Of a DNA stretch of 64,000 nt, positions 29,601-39,675 are shown piece by piece; position 1 is the stretch's first letter; every line of letters begins with the position of its first letter. The notes below the pieces were generated by a model. It was given only the letters and a program-made list of their open reading frames with translations. It searched no databases and had not been told where the DNA came from. Source of the DNA: Acidobacteriota bacterium (GTDB lineage Bacteria > Acidobacteriota > Aminicenantia > Aminicenantales > Saccharicenantaceae); assembly GCA_028749115.1 (NCBI GenBank), contig JAQURD010000002.1, positions 228,129 to 292,128 of the forward strand, given 5' to 3'. The position numbers and the translations under genes are program-made.

Positions 29601-29917
29601 ATAGGCAGCATTTTATCATTTTTGCCCGTGGCCATAGTCAATGAATAAACCAGATGGCTGTCAGTCACCAGAAATTTACCGGAAAAAAGACCCGCCTGAA
29701 ATTTAATCTGGCTAGCCCATTGACCTTCATTAGCTACAAATGGTAAAGACAGCCCGGCCAGGTTCATCTTCGCCTCTTCAACTGCCACTTTCTGCTGGCC
29801 ATCCTGGCCTGCTGGTTGTAAAGAAAAAACATTATCACCTTTAAGGAAAGTTAAGACCAACATAACCAATAAAACCAAAAAAACTCCACTGCTTATCTTC
29901 AGAGTTTTAACTTTCAT
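26627..29917 (-). CDS. SBBP-repeat beta-propeller secreted protein with InlB-like repeats and CARDB-like C-terminus
   Basis: Repeated ASTYLGGxGxDxxxxLAxDxxGNVYVAGxTxSxDFPTTxGAY...FVSRLS units; GYLFGGWGGDV / GFEGWSGDV; C-terminal CARDB-like. Confidence 0.9.
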   Translation of the reverse strand: MKVKTLKISSGVFLVLLVMLVLTFLKGDNVFSLQPAGQDGQQKVAVEEAKMNLAGLSLPFVANEGQWASQIKFQAGLFSGKFLVTDSHLVYSLTMATGKNDKMLPIHSEKPGEVGSSIERLTAGETEIDRRQISFRESFLTANGSLAAFSPEGEQMASSQISYFQGNNSSNWKSNLMSYRTLSLGAIYPGIEVRLKASANNVEKLFYLKPGSRAEDIKIKVEGVDSLEVNQAGELIINTGQGQLAMMKPAGFQEENGRQTKVEVAYELVGRNEYGFKISGAYDPGAALVIDPALSILPASTYLGGTGNDRGFCLAVDNSGNVYVAGYTLSTTADFPTTEGAYDRTYHGQYDIFVSRLSDDLKTLEASTYLGGLGTDYVYSLALDSSGYVYLAGMTSSGDFPVIAGAYQGTYLGGDYDTFVAKLSSDLSSLLASTYLGGSGTDYGASLLLDSSLNIYLTGTTSSSDFPVTAGAYSQTYKGGYDVFVVRLSNSLDALLASTFVGGSDYEIGSDLALGGAYLLSGSIQPPVSALRAGRIISGGKPDGKRAGKKQGGSDYMADNSSMGKNSGPGQLPVVNSYDYTIYVAGRTKSSDFPTTGGAYDQVFNGGYDGFIFQMSPDLSEICASTFLGGSGDDFIYSLAPDYQGNFVVAGYTASTDYPVKSNAYSKTLKGGYDLCISKLTGSLDYLLASTYIGGTEDDYCRAIAIDPYDNVYLAGWTKSNYFPTTAGAYNRMMAGGLDVMASKLSANLQGLLSSTYLGGASDDFAYALALDNAGNVYITGYTLSSAFPVPDEAYDDTLSGTDVFIAKFGVVDQYLVTVSVTGSGQVVSMDGGIDSNYDCSQVYDAGTNITLEAIPDSGYLFGGWGGDVYSTEESIMLTVNSDKTITAKFAPEGATYTLTILKSGSGSGLVTSDDEAIDCGTVCSQTYTSGTLIKLTATADEGSGFEGWSGDVSATAATIPVIINDNMTIIAIFGPPPLPDLTGEWHDITINRFLTRTTVITGFFELKNISQAEAGSGYSIAYYLSSNGTSLDLPLNTRAISKSLAADSSRTLMFSRNVQGSVNVSGKYLVAVIDSENKLTEEDENNNRIVYGPLP
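27490..29060 (-). repeat. Array of SBBP repeat units (about 180 bp period)
   Basis: Reiterated STYLGG...FPTTAGAY motifs in translation. Confidence 0.8.
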
Positions 29918-30261
29918 GGGCCTCCTCACCTGCTTTTTTATTTTTCGCCTTTTTTTTACAGGGGAAAAAAGCTTTATAGCTCCATCAAATTATTATAACT
30001 ATATTTAAAATAAATCCGATGCAATCCTTACCTCAAGCCTGAACTTTTGGCCATTAGATCTGAGATCTGTCAGCCGTAATCTACCACGGCAGCATCCATT
30101 ATAACTTTTGTCAGCTAAAAAGTCTTTATAAAATCAAAAAAAGCAAAAACCGGTCAAACTAACAATTTTTTATTTTTATAGCCCCAGGTGATAAATATTT
30201 TGACTTTTCCCGTCGTTATATTATAAATATTAATCTTTAAATGAAAGCTTAGGCGGGAAAG

Positions 30262-31512
30262 ATGAAACATCATCAAAAAATGCTCTTGATAACACTCCTG
30301 GTCATAATTATTATCGGGCTGGCCACCGGTGGTTACTGGCTGAGCCAGAAGAAACCAGCAGAAAAATCTCCAGCTGCTGAGAGTCAGCTAGCTTCGGCCG
30401 CGACCAATGAAAGCCAGGCAGTTGCTCCGATCCCGGTCAAAGTGGCCATGGCTGAAATCAAGGACCTGGAAAAGAGGATTAAGTCGCCGGGCGAGGTTTA
30501 TACAGAAAGAAACATAATTCTTAAGGCCGAGGTTAGCGGGGTATTGAAAAGACTCTATGTCCAGGAGGGAAGACATGTTCACCAGGGAGAAATATTAGCC
30601 GAGCTGGACGATACTTCTTACCGGCTTAACCTTGAAGAGAAGGAAGCAGAAAGACTGAAAGCTCTGTCCGAGCTGCTGCTTGACAGGCTATTTCAGGAAC
30701 AAGGCTTAACCACAGCTAAAAGTGAAGAGAATCTCAACCTTAAAAAAGCAGAGGAAGCCTTTAAAAAAGCCCAGCAGTCTTACAAAGATGGCCTGATTTC
30801 TCAGGCCCAGTTCGAAAGGGCCCGCCTGGACTACGAACTGGCTCAAATCGGAAGCGGACTCAAGCGCGATGAAATCATCGCCTCTTCCAAGGGTTTGACT
30901 CAAGCTGAGGTCAGCACAAAAATTGCCAGGATGGAATTGGAAAAGACTAAAATAACTGCTCCTTTTTCTGGAATAATCACCGGGATAAAGGTTGCACCTG
31001 GTGAAAGCATTGAAACCGGCCGGGAATTATTTACTCTGGTTGACGTTAGCCAATTGAAGATTACGGCCAAGGTCCTCGAAACGGAAGTAAGTAAAATTAA
31101 AGCCGGCCGGGAAGCTGATATTCGCTTCAGTGCTTTTCCCGGGCGTGTTTTTAAGGGAGAGGTGACGGCAGTCAGTCCGATTATAAACAAAGAAGATAAA
31201 ACCTGCAGTGTTTTTATCGGGCTCAATAATCAGGGTGAAGAGATTAAACCTGGCATGCATGCCGAGATAGAAATTGTCACCGAAATTTTCCCCGAGCGGC
31301 TGCTGGTGCCTCAAGCTGCTGTTCTGGTCCGCGGAGGCCGCCCGCTGGTTTTTGTCATAGAAAATGGTCTGGCTAAATGGCGATATATCCAGACTGGCCA
31401 GGAAAATGAGCAATATGTGGAAGTTCTTGATGGTGTCAAAGAAGGTGAACCGGTTATTATTGAAGGCCATATGACTCTGGCCCATGATTCAGCCGTAAGA
31501 ATCGTCGAATAA
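30262..31512 (+). CDS. RND efflux periplasmic adaptor (membrane fusion protein)
   Basis: EVSGVLKRLYVQEGRHVHQGEILAELDDTSYRLNLEEKEA, ITAPFSGIITGIKVAPGESIETG. Confidence 0.95.
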   Translation: MKHHQKMLLITLLVIIIIGLATGGYWLSQKKPAEKSPAAESQLASAATNESQAVAPIPVKVAMAEIKDLEKRIKSPGEVYTERNIILKAEVSGVLKRLYVQEGRHVHQGEILAELDDTSYRLNLEEKEAERLKALSELLLDRLFQEQGLTTAKSEENLNLKKAEEAFKKAQQSYKDGLISQAQFERARLDYELAQIGSGLKRDEIIASSKGLTQAEVSTKIARMELEKTKITAPFSGIITGIKVAPGESIETGRELFTLVDVSQLKITAKVLETEVSKIKAGREADIRFSAFPGRVFKGEVTAVSPIINKEDKTCSVFIGLNNQGEEIKPGMHAEIEIVTEIFPERLLVPQAAVLVRGGRPLVFVIENGLAKWRYIQTGQENEQYVEVLDGVKEGEPVIIEGHMTLAHDSAVRIVE

Positions 31513-31535
31513 AGTCGGGAGCCGGAGAACAGAAG

Positions 31536-34500
31536 ATGAGCCTGGCTAAACTTTCCATAGACCGTCCGGTATTTGTTTTGATGTTTTTCCTGGCTATTAT
31601 TCTTCTGGGCATTGTCTCTTTCAGCCAGTTAAGCGTTGACCTTCTGCCTTCTATCAGCTATCCACGGCTATCTGTTGTCACGCAATATCCAGGTGTCGCT
31701 CCGGAGGAAGTAGAGGCTCTGGTCACCATGCCCCTGGAAACTTCCGTTAGCCGGATCCCTGGCTTACGGCGGGTCGAGTCTATCTCCAAAGAAAGCTACT
31801 CTTTTATCTCCATTGAATTTTCCTGGGGGACAAATATGGATTTTGCCCTGCTTCACACCCGGGAAAGACTGGACTCAGTCAGAGATTCCCTGCCTGAAGG
31901 CTGTGATAAACCGGTCATAATTGCCCTCGATCCTCAAAGCCAGCCGATTATGACTCTGGCCCTGACAGGAGAACAGAAATTACTCGACCTAAAAGAACTG
32001 GCCGAAGAATTGATCAAGCCAAGGTTAGAACAGGTTGAAGGCCTGGCCGAAGTGGAAATTACCGGCGGCGTAGAAAGAGAAATTCAGGTGGAAGTTGATC
32101 CGGGAAAACTGGCTAACTTCGGGTTGAAAATTGAAGAGGTAGGCAACAAGATTGCTGCCTTTAATCTTAGCCTCCATGGCGGAAATATCAGAAAGGGTAA
32201 ATTTGTTTATTCCCTGCGAGTAGCCGGAGAGTTTCAACAGGTCAAGGAGATAGAAAATATTCCGGTTAAATTTACCTCCGATGGTGGAGTCATCCTTTTA
32301 AAGCACATTGGCGAAGTAATAGATACCATCAAAGAGCGCGAAGGGGTGACCCGGCTGAATGGACGGGAGAGCATCGGCCTTCTTGTCAGGAAAGAATACG
32401 GAGCCAATACCGTCGAAGTAAGCGGTAAGGCCAGAGAAGTGATTGATCAGGTCAGGCAGGAAAATCCGGGCATTAACTTAGAAATAATTTCAGAACAGGC
32501 CGGGTATATTCGCGAAGCCATCAACACGACTATTGAAGAAATTATTGAAGGAGCTATTCTGGCCTTCCTGACTTTGCTCCTCTTTCTACAGGAATGGAAA
32601 TCGCCTTTGATCATTGACACAGTCATTCCTATATCAATTATCGGCACTTTTAATCTACTTTTTCTTCAGAATATCAACCTGAATTTAATGTCTCTTGGCG
32701 GTCTGGCCCTGGGGGTGGGCATGCTCGATGACACGGCAGTAGTCGTGTCTGAAAATATCTTCCGCCATAGTAAGTTAGGTCAGTCCCTCAAAGTGGCGGC
32801 TGACCGGGGGACAACTGAGGTTATTAAAGCTATCACTGCCTCGGTTCTGACCACTATTGTGGTTTTTCTGCCTGTTATTTATGTCCAGGGAGTAGCCGGA
32901 CAGCTTTTTCGGGATACAGCTCTGACCGTTACTTATACTCTGCTATCTGCTCTTCTCGTTTCCATCACACTTCTTCCCATGCTGGCTTCAAGGATCTACA
33001 GGCTGACAGGCCTGGCTACCAGTTGGCCACGTTACGGGTTTATGTCTTTTAAAAAATTCAGGCTTGAACTGGGCAGAAGAAACGTTCTCTTCCTGCTCTG
33101 GGCAGGTTTTAAATTCATTATCTACAATTTAACTAATTTGCTAATTTTTGTCTTCAAACTTATTTTCAGACTGGTATCGAAAGCCATCGCCGGCCTGGGC
33201 AGGCTAATTGCTTTTCCTTTTAAACCTCTGCTGGCTATTGTTTTCCGCTGGTTTAACCGGGTCTATAGCCGGTTTACCAAGGGGCATTTACAGACTCTTC
33301 TCTGGGCCCTTAATCATAAAAGTCAGACCTTTTATCTGACTGTCCTGGTTTTTCTTCTGGTTTTTGGATTAGGCTGGTTCCTGCCCCGGGAGCTAATGCC
33401 TCCACTTAAGACTTCGACTTATCATCTTAGCCTTCAGACACCGGTTGAGCATTCTTTTGATCAAACCCAAGAGATCGTCGCGGGACTGGAAAACTGGTTG
33501 AAAGATAAGCCGGGCGTTAATCGGGTCTTTTCTCAGGTCGGCCTGGTTTCAGCCGGAGAATCTTCCCGCCCTGATTTATCAGTTAATTCAGCCGAAATTT
33601 CAGTTGAATTAAAAGACGATAGGCATCTGAACAAAATGATGGCTGAGGCCAGAGACTATCTGGCCAGGCTTCCCGGGCTCAAATACTCGGTTAGCCGCGA
33701 GCAGACTACACTCGGCGAATTTCTGGCTTTAAGCTCAAACGAAATTAGCCTGAAAGTTAAGGGACAGAATCTGGACCAGCTCAGAAATATAGCTCTCGAT
33801 TTTGCCGGGCAGCTCAGGCAACTGCCAGGGATGGTGGATGTTAATCCCAACCTCCAGCAGGGCAAGCCCCAGCTCTTAATCAGAATCAATAAGGACAATC
33901 TGGAAAAATATCCCGACCTGTCACCAGGTGAAGTAGCCAGTTATCTGGTTGAAGCCATTAGAGGTGATATAGCTACCCAGTACCGTGAACTTGAAAAAAA
34001 ATATGATGTCCGGGTTATTCTGGAAAGCAACTCCCGGCAGAATATTGAGCAAATTTTGAATTCTTTCTTTCCTTATAAAAATTCTTTGATTCCCATCAGA
34101 GAACTGGTTAGCTATGAACCGGTTCAGGGACTGAATGAAATAAGACGGGAAAACCAGGAAAGAGAAATCACGATTACGGCCAACCTGCGTGGCAAAAAAC
34201 TGAGTCAGGTTGTCCCGGACATTCAGCAGACGATAGCCGGGATGAATTTGCCGGCTGATTACCGGATTGCTTTTGGCGGTGAAAGAGAAGAAATGCAGAC
34301 CAGCTTCAGGTCACTCCTTCTGGCCTTCATTATGTCCATGATCCTCATCTACATGATAATGGCTGCTCAATTTGAGTCTCTTCTTCATCCTTTTCTGATT
34401 ATGACCACTGTTCCTATGGGCATAATCGGAACTGTTATTCTGCTTTTTCTAACCGGTCAGAGTATTAATGCTATTTCCATTATCGGAGTGATTATCCTCA

Positions 34501-34820
34501 TCGGCATTGTCGTTGATAATGCCATCGTTGAGATTGATTATATTAACCAGCTACGCCGCCAGGGAAAAGACCTAAGAACAGCTGTGGTGGAAGGCAGCCG
34601 GGTTCGCCTCAGGCCAATTATGATGTCTTCTTTAAGCACCATTGCTGGCCTTATACCCATGGCACTTGGCCTCGGCCGCGGGGCAGAGCTGTTGCAACCC
34701 CTGGCCATAGCCGTCATTGGCGGTTTAACTTCATCGCTTTTCCTGACGCTGGTTTTAATCCCGGCTCTCTATGAATATGTTGAAGATATCATTTTACGGA
34801 GAAAAAGCGCTCGGGCCTGA
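31536..34820 (+). CDS. RND efflux inner-membrane permease 1 (AcrB/MdtB-like)
   Basis: SIDRPVFVLMFFLAIILLG, YPGVAPEEVEALVTMPLE, LGVGMLDDTAVVVSENI, GIVVDNAIVEIDYINQLRRQGK. Confidence 0.95.
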   Translation: MSLAKLSIDRPVFVLMFFLAIILLGIVSFSQLSVDLLPSISYPRLSVVTQYPGVAPEEVEALVTMPLETSVSRIPGLRRVESISKESYSFISIEFSWGTNMDFALLHTRERLDSVRDSLPEGCDKPVIIALDPQSQPIMTLALTGEQKLLDLKELAEELIKPRLEQVEGLAEVEITGGVEREIQVEVDPGKLANFGLKIEEVGNKIAAFNLSLHGGNIRKGKFVYSLRVAGEFQQVKEIENIPVKFTSDGGVILLKHIGEVIDTIKEREGVTRLNGRESIGLLVRKEYGANTVEVSGKAREVIDQVRQENPGINLEIISEQAGYIREAINTTIEEIIEGAILAFLTLLLFLQEWKSPLIIDTVIPISIIGTFNLLFLQNINLNLMSLGGLALGVGMLDDTAVVVSENIFRHSKLGQSLKVAADRGTTEVIKAITASVLTTIVVFLPVIYVQGVAGQLFRDTALTVTYTLLSALLVSITLLPMLASRIYRLTGLATSWPRYGFMSFKKFRLELGRRNVLFLLWAGFKFIIYNLTNLLIFVFKLIFRLVSKAIAGLGRLIAFPFKPLLAIVFRWFNRVYSRFTKGHLQTLLWALNHKSQTFYLTVLVFLLVFGLGWFLPRELMPPLKTSTYHLSLQTPVEHSFDQTQEIVAGLENWLKDKPGVNRVFSQVGLVSAGESSRPDLSVNSAEISVELKDDRHLNKMMAEARDYLARLPGLKYSVSREQTTLGEFLALSSNEISLKVKGQNLDQLRNIALDFAGQLRQLPGMVDVNPNLQQGKPQLLIRINKDNLEKYPDLSPGEVASYLVEAIRGDIATQYRELEKKYDVRVILESNSRQNIEQILNSFFPYKNSLIPIRELVSYEPVQGLNEIRRENQEREITITANLRGKKLSQVVPDIQQTIAGMNLPADYRIAFGGEREEMQTSFRSLLLAFIMSMILIYMIMAAQFESLLHPFLIMTTVPMGIIGTVILLFLTGQSINAISIIGVIILIGIVVDNAIVEIDYINQLRRQGKDLRTAVVEGSRVRLRPIMMSSLSTIAGLIPMALGLGRGAELLQPLAIAVIGGLTSSLFLTLVLIPALYEYVEDIILRRKSARA

Positions 34821-34853
34821 ATCAGGCCTGATTTGATTAGATAATTAGAGACC

Positions 34854-37800
34854 ATGAAATTCTTTATTGACCGCCCGGTTGCCACCCTGATGATCTATCT
34901 GGCTTTTCTGGCTCTTGGCCTTTATTCACTTTTCCATATCCAGTTAGAGCTGGCCCCGCAGGAAGATTTTCCTCAGGTGGATGTCGTCGCCACCTGGCCA
35001 GGCACTTCGCCTGAAGTCGTTCAAACTCAGGTTACCTCCATCCTGGAAGAAGCAGTTCTGTCAGTTAAAGGGGTAAGAAAACTGACCTCATCCTCAGAAA
35101 TAGGCAGAGCCAGGTTGACTGTTGAATATCAACCGAAAACTAACCTCGAAATAGCCAATCTGGCTTTAAGAGAAGCCCTGGGCCGGACGTTAGCCGATTT
35201 GCCTTATGGAGTTAAGCCGGTAGTTGAGCCATATGTCCCTGAGGATTTCAGAATGCGTCCTTTCCTGACTTATACGATTTCTGGCAGTTATCCTCTTCAG
35301 ACTTTAAGGGAATTAGTCAAGGATAAGCTGGAAAACGGACTGGGCTCGATTAACGGTGTTTCCAAGGTAGAAGTCAGCGGCGGGTCGGATCTTAATGTCA
35401 GAATTACCCTCGACCAGAAGAAGCTGAAAGAACTCGGGCTTCATCCCTATCAAATAGCTACAGCCCTAAGGGATGTTCTGACTGTTTACCCTTCAGCACG
35501 GATCGGGATGGGTCAGGAAGAATACCTCTTGCGGGTAGCTATTTCACCCAGAGATATCAAGGACATTGATGAGATAGTCATCACCCATCTGGGCGGAGTT
35601 CCTATTCGGATAAAAGATGTAGCTGAGGTCAGGCTGGAATATGCAGATATCTATTATCTAAACCGGATCAACAGGCAACCAACAATTATGCTCCAGGTTC
35701 TGAAGGAAAAAGGGAAAAATACGCTTCAGGTGGCCAGGGAAGTCAAGAACCGGCTGGAAGCGGTCAAGAAGAATTTGCCTTCTGATCTGATTTTCAGGGT
35801 GGTAGATGATGAGAGTGAGGAAATTCAAAAGAATCTAAATAGCCTTTATCTTTTAATTGTCACCATTACCGCTTTGATTTTTCTGATGATCTTTGTGGTT
35901 ATCCGCCACTTGCTCCCTTCTCTGCTGATTCTTTCCTCTGTGGCCTTTTCAACCATCATTTCTTTCAATTTTATTTATCTCTTTAAGATTTCCATGAACA
36001 TGTTAACCCTGGGGGCTCTGGCTCTGGGTTTCGGCATGTTCGTTGATAATGCCATCGTCGTCTTTGAAAACATTCTCAGGCTGCGTGAATCAGGCCTGGA
36101 GCCGATGGAGGCCGCGACCCGCGGGGCCCGGGAGGTATTCACGCCGATCCTGGCTTCGACCCTAACCACCATAGGAGTTTTCTTTTGCTTTCCTTTTTTC
36201 CAGGGCCGCTTGCGCATTTATTATCTACCGCTGGGCATCGTCATGGCTATCGCCCTCCTGACTTCACTCCTGGTGTCCTTTTCTCTGATTCCGGCCCTCA
36301 GTCCTAAACTCCTTTTTGTCAGGAAGAGAAAACCAGCTAAACCGGGCAGGTTAAGTGTGGACAAAGTCCTGCACTTCTGCCTCAAACATCCAGTAGAAAT
36401 AATTCTAATCGTCGGTTTGATAACTTTTGGCAGTTATCGCCTGTTCAAAAAGAACGTGGTTATCGGGGAGTTCTTTCGCTGGTATTCAAAAGACAGGCTA
36501 ACTGTTACCGTCCGTATGCCCACTGGCACCCGTCTGGAAGCTACTGATGATCTCGTCAAAAAATTTGAAGAAAAAGCCATGGCTTACCCCTGCGAAAAAA
36601 TTATCAACACCCAGGTTGGCCGGGAATCAGCTTATCTCAATATAACTTTCCCGGCTGAAATAGAGTATTCAGCCCATCCTTATGTTCTCAAAGATGAGAT
36701 GATCCGCCTGGCCACCAATTTTGCGGGGGTCAGCATCGGTGTTTATGGATTTGATCCTCAGGGCTACTATTCTTCAATGGGTAGCAGCCCCTTTTATGAC
36801 TCAGCCATTAATTTTTATGGCTATAATCTGAAAAAATTGCAGGATATTGCCGCTGATCTGGAAGCGAGATTACGCAAGAATCCCCGCATAGGAGACATAA
36901 AATCATTTACCGGAAAGTATTTCTGGGGCAATATTTCCTCCACTGAATATGTTTTAAGGCTAAATCAGCCCGCTCTGGCCCGCTACAACCTTGATCCCAA
37001 TTATCTTACTTATCAGCTTCAGAGCTTACTAGCTGGAACATTTGGTGTACCTCTCCAGGCCATTATCAGCGACAAAGAAAGATCAATCGACCTTAAATTT
37101 CCAGAGGCTGAGAATATGGACCTCACCACCCTGCAGGAAGCAGAACTCATCACCATTTCCGGCCAGCACCTCAGGTTGAAGGACCTGATTACTATCGAGG
37201 AAAAAGAAATACCGAGTTCAATTTACCGTGAAAACCAGCAATTTCAGATGATGGTCATGTGGGAATTTAAGGGGCCTTATAAGGCGGCCGAAAACTACCG
37301 CCAGGCTATTTTTTCCTCGCTCAGTCTTCCTCCCGGCTTTTCAGCTACCATGGAATATGGTTATATGATGACCGGCGGTGAAAAAGCTCAGCTTAAGTTC
37401 GGGATAATCGCTGCCTTCTTTATCATTTTTATCATTCTGGCTTCTCTCTATGAATCATTTATTCAGCCCTTTATCATCATGCTGTCAGTCCCGCTATCTT
37501 TAGTCGGTGTTTTTCTAGCCTTTGTTATTGCCGGCTATCCTTTTGATTCTTCCGCTTATATAGGTGTCATTCTTTTAGCTGGAATTGTGATCAACAATTC
37601 GATCATTCTCGTTGATCATATCAACCTCACCAGGAAAAACTCCGGCCTGGGACTCGTTGATTCTATCGTCAAGGGGAGTAAAGAAAGAATTCGCCCGGTT
37701 TTTATGACCACCTCCACAACTGTCCTGGGCCTGTTACCCATGATTTTGATTCAACTTGATAGCGGTCAGAGACAGATCTGGTCAACCCTGGCTCTGGCCA

Positions 37801-37889
37801 CTCTGGGTGGTCTGACTACTTCTGCCTTTTTTATTTTTCTGGTCACTCCTATTTTTTACTATGAGTTCAGCCGGAAGAAAAAAGAATAA
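34854..37889 (+). CDS. RND efflux inner-membrane permease 2
   Basis: MKFFIDRPVATLMIYLAFLALG, WPGTSPEVVQTQVTSILEE, LGFGMFVDNAIVVFENILRL. Confidence 0.95.
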   Translation: MKFFIDRPVATLMIYLAFLALGLYSLFHIQLELAPQEDFPQVDVVATWPGTSPEVVQTQVTSILEEAVLSVKGVRKLTSSSEIGRARLTVEYQPKTNLEIANLALREALGRTLADLPYGVKPVVEPYVPEDFRMRPFLTYTISGSYPLQTLRELVKDKLENGLGSINGVSKVEVSGGSDLNVRITLDQKKLKELGLHPYQIATALRDVLTVYPSARIGMGQEEYLLRVAISPRDIKDIDEIVITHLGGVPIRIKDVAEVRLEYADIYYLNRINRQPTIMLQVLKEKGKNTLQVAREVKNRLEAVKKNLPSDLIFRVVDDESEEIQKNLNSLYLLIVTITALIFLMIFVVIRHLLPSLLILSSVAFSTIISFNFIYLFKISMNMLTLGALALGFGMFVDNAIVVFENILRLRESGLEPMEAATRGAREVFTPILASTLTTIGVFFCFPFFQGRLRIYYLPLGIVMAIALLTSLLVSFSLIPALSPKLLFVRKRKPAKPGRLSVDKVLHFCLKHPVEIILIVGLITFGSYRLFKKNVVIGEFFRWYSKDRLTVTVRMPTGTRLEATDDLVKKFEEKAMAYPCEKIINTQVGRESAYLNITFPAEIEYSAHPYVLKDEMIRLATNFAGVSIGVYGFDPQGYYSSMGSSPFYDSAINFYGYNLKKLQDIAADLEARLRKNPRIGDIKSFTGKYFWGNISSTEYVLRLNQPALARYNLDPNYLTYQLQSLLAGTFGVPLQAIISDKERSIDLKFPEAENMDLTTLQEAELITISGQHLRLKDLITIEEKEIPSSIYRENQQFQMMVMWEFKGPYKAAENYRQAIFSSLSLPPGFSATMEYGYMMTGGEKAQLKFGIIAAFFIIFIILASLYESFIQPFIIMLSVPLSLVGVFLAFVIAGYPFDSSAYIGVILLAGIVINNSIILVDHINLTRKNSGLGLVDSIVKGSKERIRPVFMTTSTTVLGLLPMILIQLDSGQRQIWSTLALATLGGLTTSAFFIFLVTPIFYYEFSRKKKE

Positions 37890-37988
37890 GAGCCGGAATT
37901 TTTAGTCAGGCCTCCTTACCTCCAGCCGCTTTAAGTTATATAATTCAAGAGCTAAATTTATAAAGACAGAGAAAAAGGAGAATTACTC

Positions 37989-39335
37989 ATGTGGTGGGAA
38001 GACAAATTAGTCCGGACTTTAAGGTGCCGCCTGGAGCAAAAACCTGGAGTCCTCGGTGGCCTGTTGACTGTCTTAGGCTCAGAAAATGCCTATGTGGGTG
38101 AAATAAAAACCATCCACATGGGAATGAATTTCATGGTGAGAGACATCACTATTTTTGCTGATGACGAGGCTCATCTCCAAAGAATAGTCAAAGCTGTCCA
38201 GACTTATCCAGTCGCAGAACTTTTAGAAGTCAGGGATGAGGTGCTGGAGATGCACCAGGGCGGCAAAATCGCTATCCGCAGTCGCTATGAAATTAACAAC
38301 ATCAGTGTCCTCAGGAAAGTCTATACGCCCGGGGTAGCTGAAGTCAGTCTGCTGATTAAAAACAATCCGGCCTTAGCCCGGCGCTATACTGCCATCAGGC
38401 ATCTGGTGGCAATAGTGACTGACGGCAGTGCTGTTCTCGGTCTAGGAGATGTCGGACCACTGGCCGCCATGCCGGTCATGGAAGGTAAAGCCAGCCTGAT
38501 GGAAACTCTGACCGGGTTATCTGCCATGCCTATTTTACTCAATACCAAAGACCAGGATGAGATTGTGGATAGTGTCGTCAATTTGGCTCCGACTTTCAGT
38601 GCCATTCAATTGGAAGACATTTCGGCTCCACGCTGCTTTTATATCGAAGAAAAAATCCAGGGGAAACTTCAGATTCCGGTCATGCATGATGATCAACACG
38701 GAACAGCTTGTGTCGTCACGGCGGCTATAATGAATATTTCCCGTCAGCTGGGCTGTGACCTGGCCCGGTGTGAAATTGGTATCATCGGTCTGGGTGCCGC
38801 CGGGCTGGCTATCTCTAAAATGCTGATGTTTTATCTTAACAAGCCAGTTCGCGGAGCTGACATTAATCCTGAGGCCAGCCAGAGGCTAAGAGAGGCTGGC
38901 GGGCTGATATCAGACCTGAACGAAATAATGGCCAGAAGCCAGGTTGTCATCGCCACGACTGGTGCTCCCGGTTTAATAAAAAAAGACATGGTCAGGAAAG
39001 GTCAGATAATTCTGGCCCTATCGAACCCCAATCCGGAAATAGAGCCGGAGCAGGCTCATAAGGCGGGAGCAGCTTTTGCTGCTGATGGCAAAACCATCAA
39101 TAATGTCCTTGGCTTCCCTGGAATTTTCAGGGGAGCGGTGGATGCCAATGTTCCCAGGATTACCAGAGAAATGTTGATTGCAGCGGCCAGGGCCATTGCT
39201 GATTATGCACCAGCGGGCGAAATCGTGCCTGACCCGCTGGACAAAGGCTTGCACCGCAGTGTCGCCCGGGCTGTCGCCAGGGTAGCTCTGGAGCAAAAAC
39301 TCAACCGGGATGACCTGACCGGTTATTTCGACTGA
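37989..39335 (+). CDS. NAD-dependent malic enzyme with N-terminal ACT domain
   Basis: ACT-like RCRLEQKPGVLGGLLTVLG; YTPGVAEVSLLI, VTDGSAVLGLGDVGPLAAMPVMEGKA, MHDDQHGTACVV. Confidence 0.93.
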   Translation: MWWEDKLVRTLRCRLEQKPGVLGGLLTVLGSENAYVGEIKTIHMGMNFMVRDITIFADDEAHLQRIVKAVQTYPVAELLEVRDEVLEMHQGGKIAIRSRYEINNISVLRKVYTPGVAEVSLLIKNNPALARRYTAIRHLVAIVTDGSAVLGLGDVGPLAAMPVMEGKASLMETLTGLSAMPILLNTKDQDEIVDSVVNLAPTFSAIQLEDISAPRCFYIEEKIQGKLQIPVMHDDQHGTACVVTAAIMNISRQLGCDLARCEIGIIGLGAAGLAISKMLMFYLNKPVRGADINPEASQRLREAGGLISDLNEIMARSQVVIATTGAPGLIKKDMVRKGQIILALSNPNPEIEPEQAHKAGAAFAADGKTINNVLGFPGIFRGAVDANVPRITREMLIAAARAIADYAPAGEIVPDPLDKGLHRSVARAVARVALEQKLNRDDLTGYFD

Positions 39336-39675
39336 TTATGTTCTATCCTGCCATGCTTTGACTGATATCTCTCTCGCTCCTTCTTCTCTGCTTCTTACCC
39401 GGTAAATCATGTTCAAAATAAACTGAATCTAAGATTTTGGAGAATCATAGTGCCTGGCCAGCTCTTTTCCTGAATCATCATCTTTAAAGTAGTCCCTGCC
39501 ATCTTTTTATATCTTTTCCATTACATTTTTGGCTAAAGAGCCAATCTTTATTTGACAAGCAGCTAAAATTCATTTATAAAAATCACGTTGGAAAGAGCCG
39601 TCCCAGGGGCAAAGATAGCAGCCAGGATTAGATGAAATATGTTATTTGATATCAAGCGATTCTGCAGGAGGGAGA

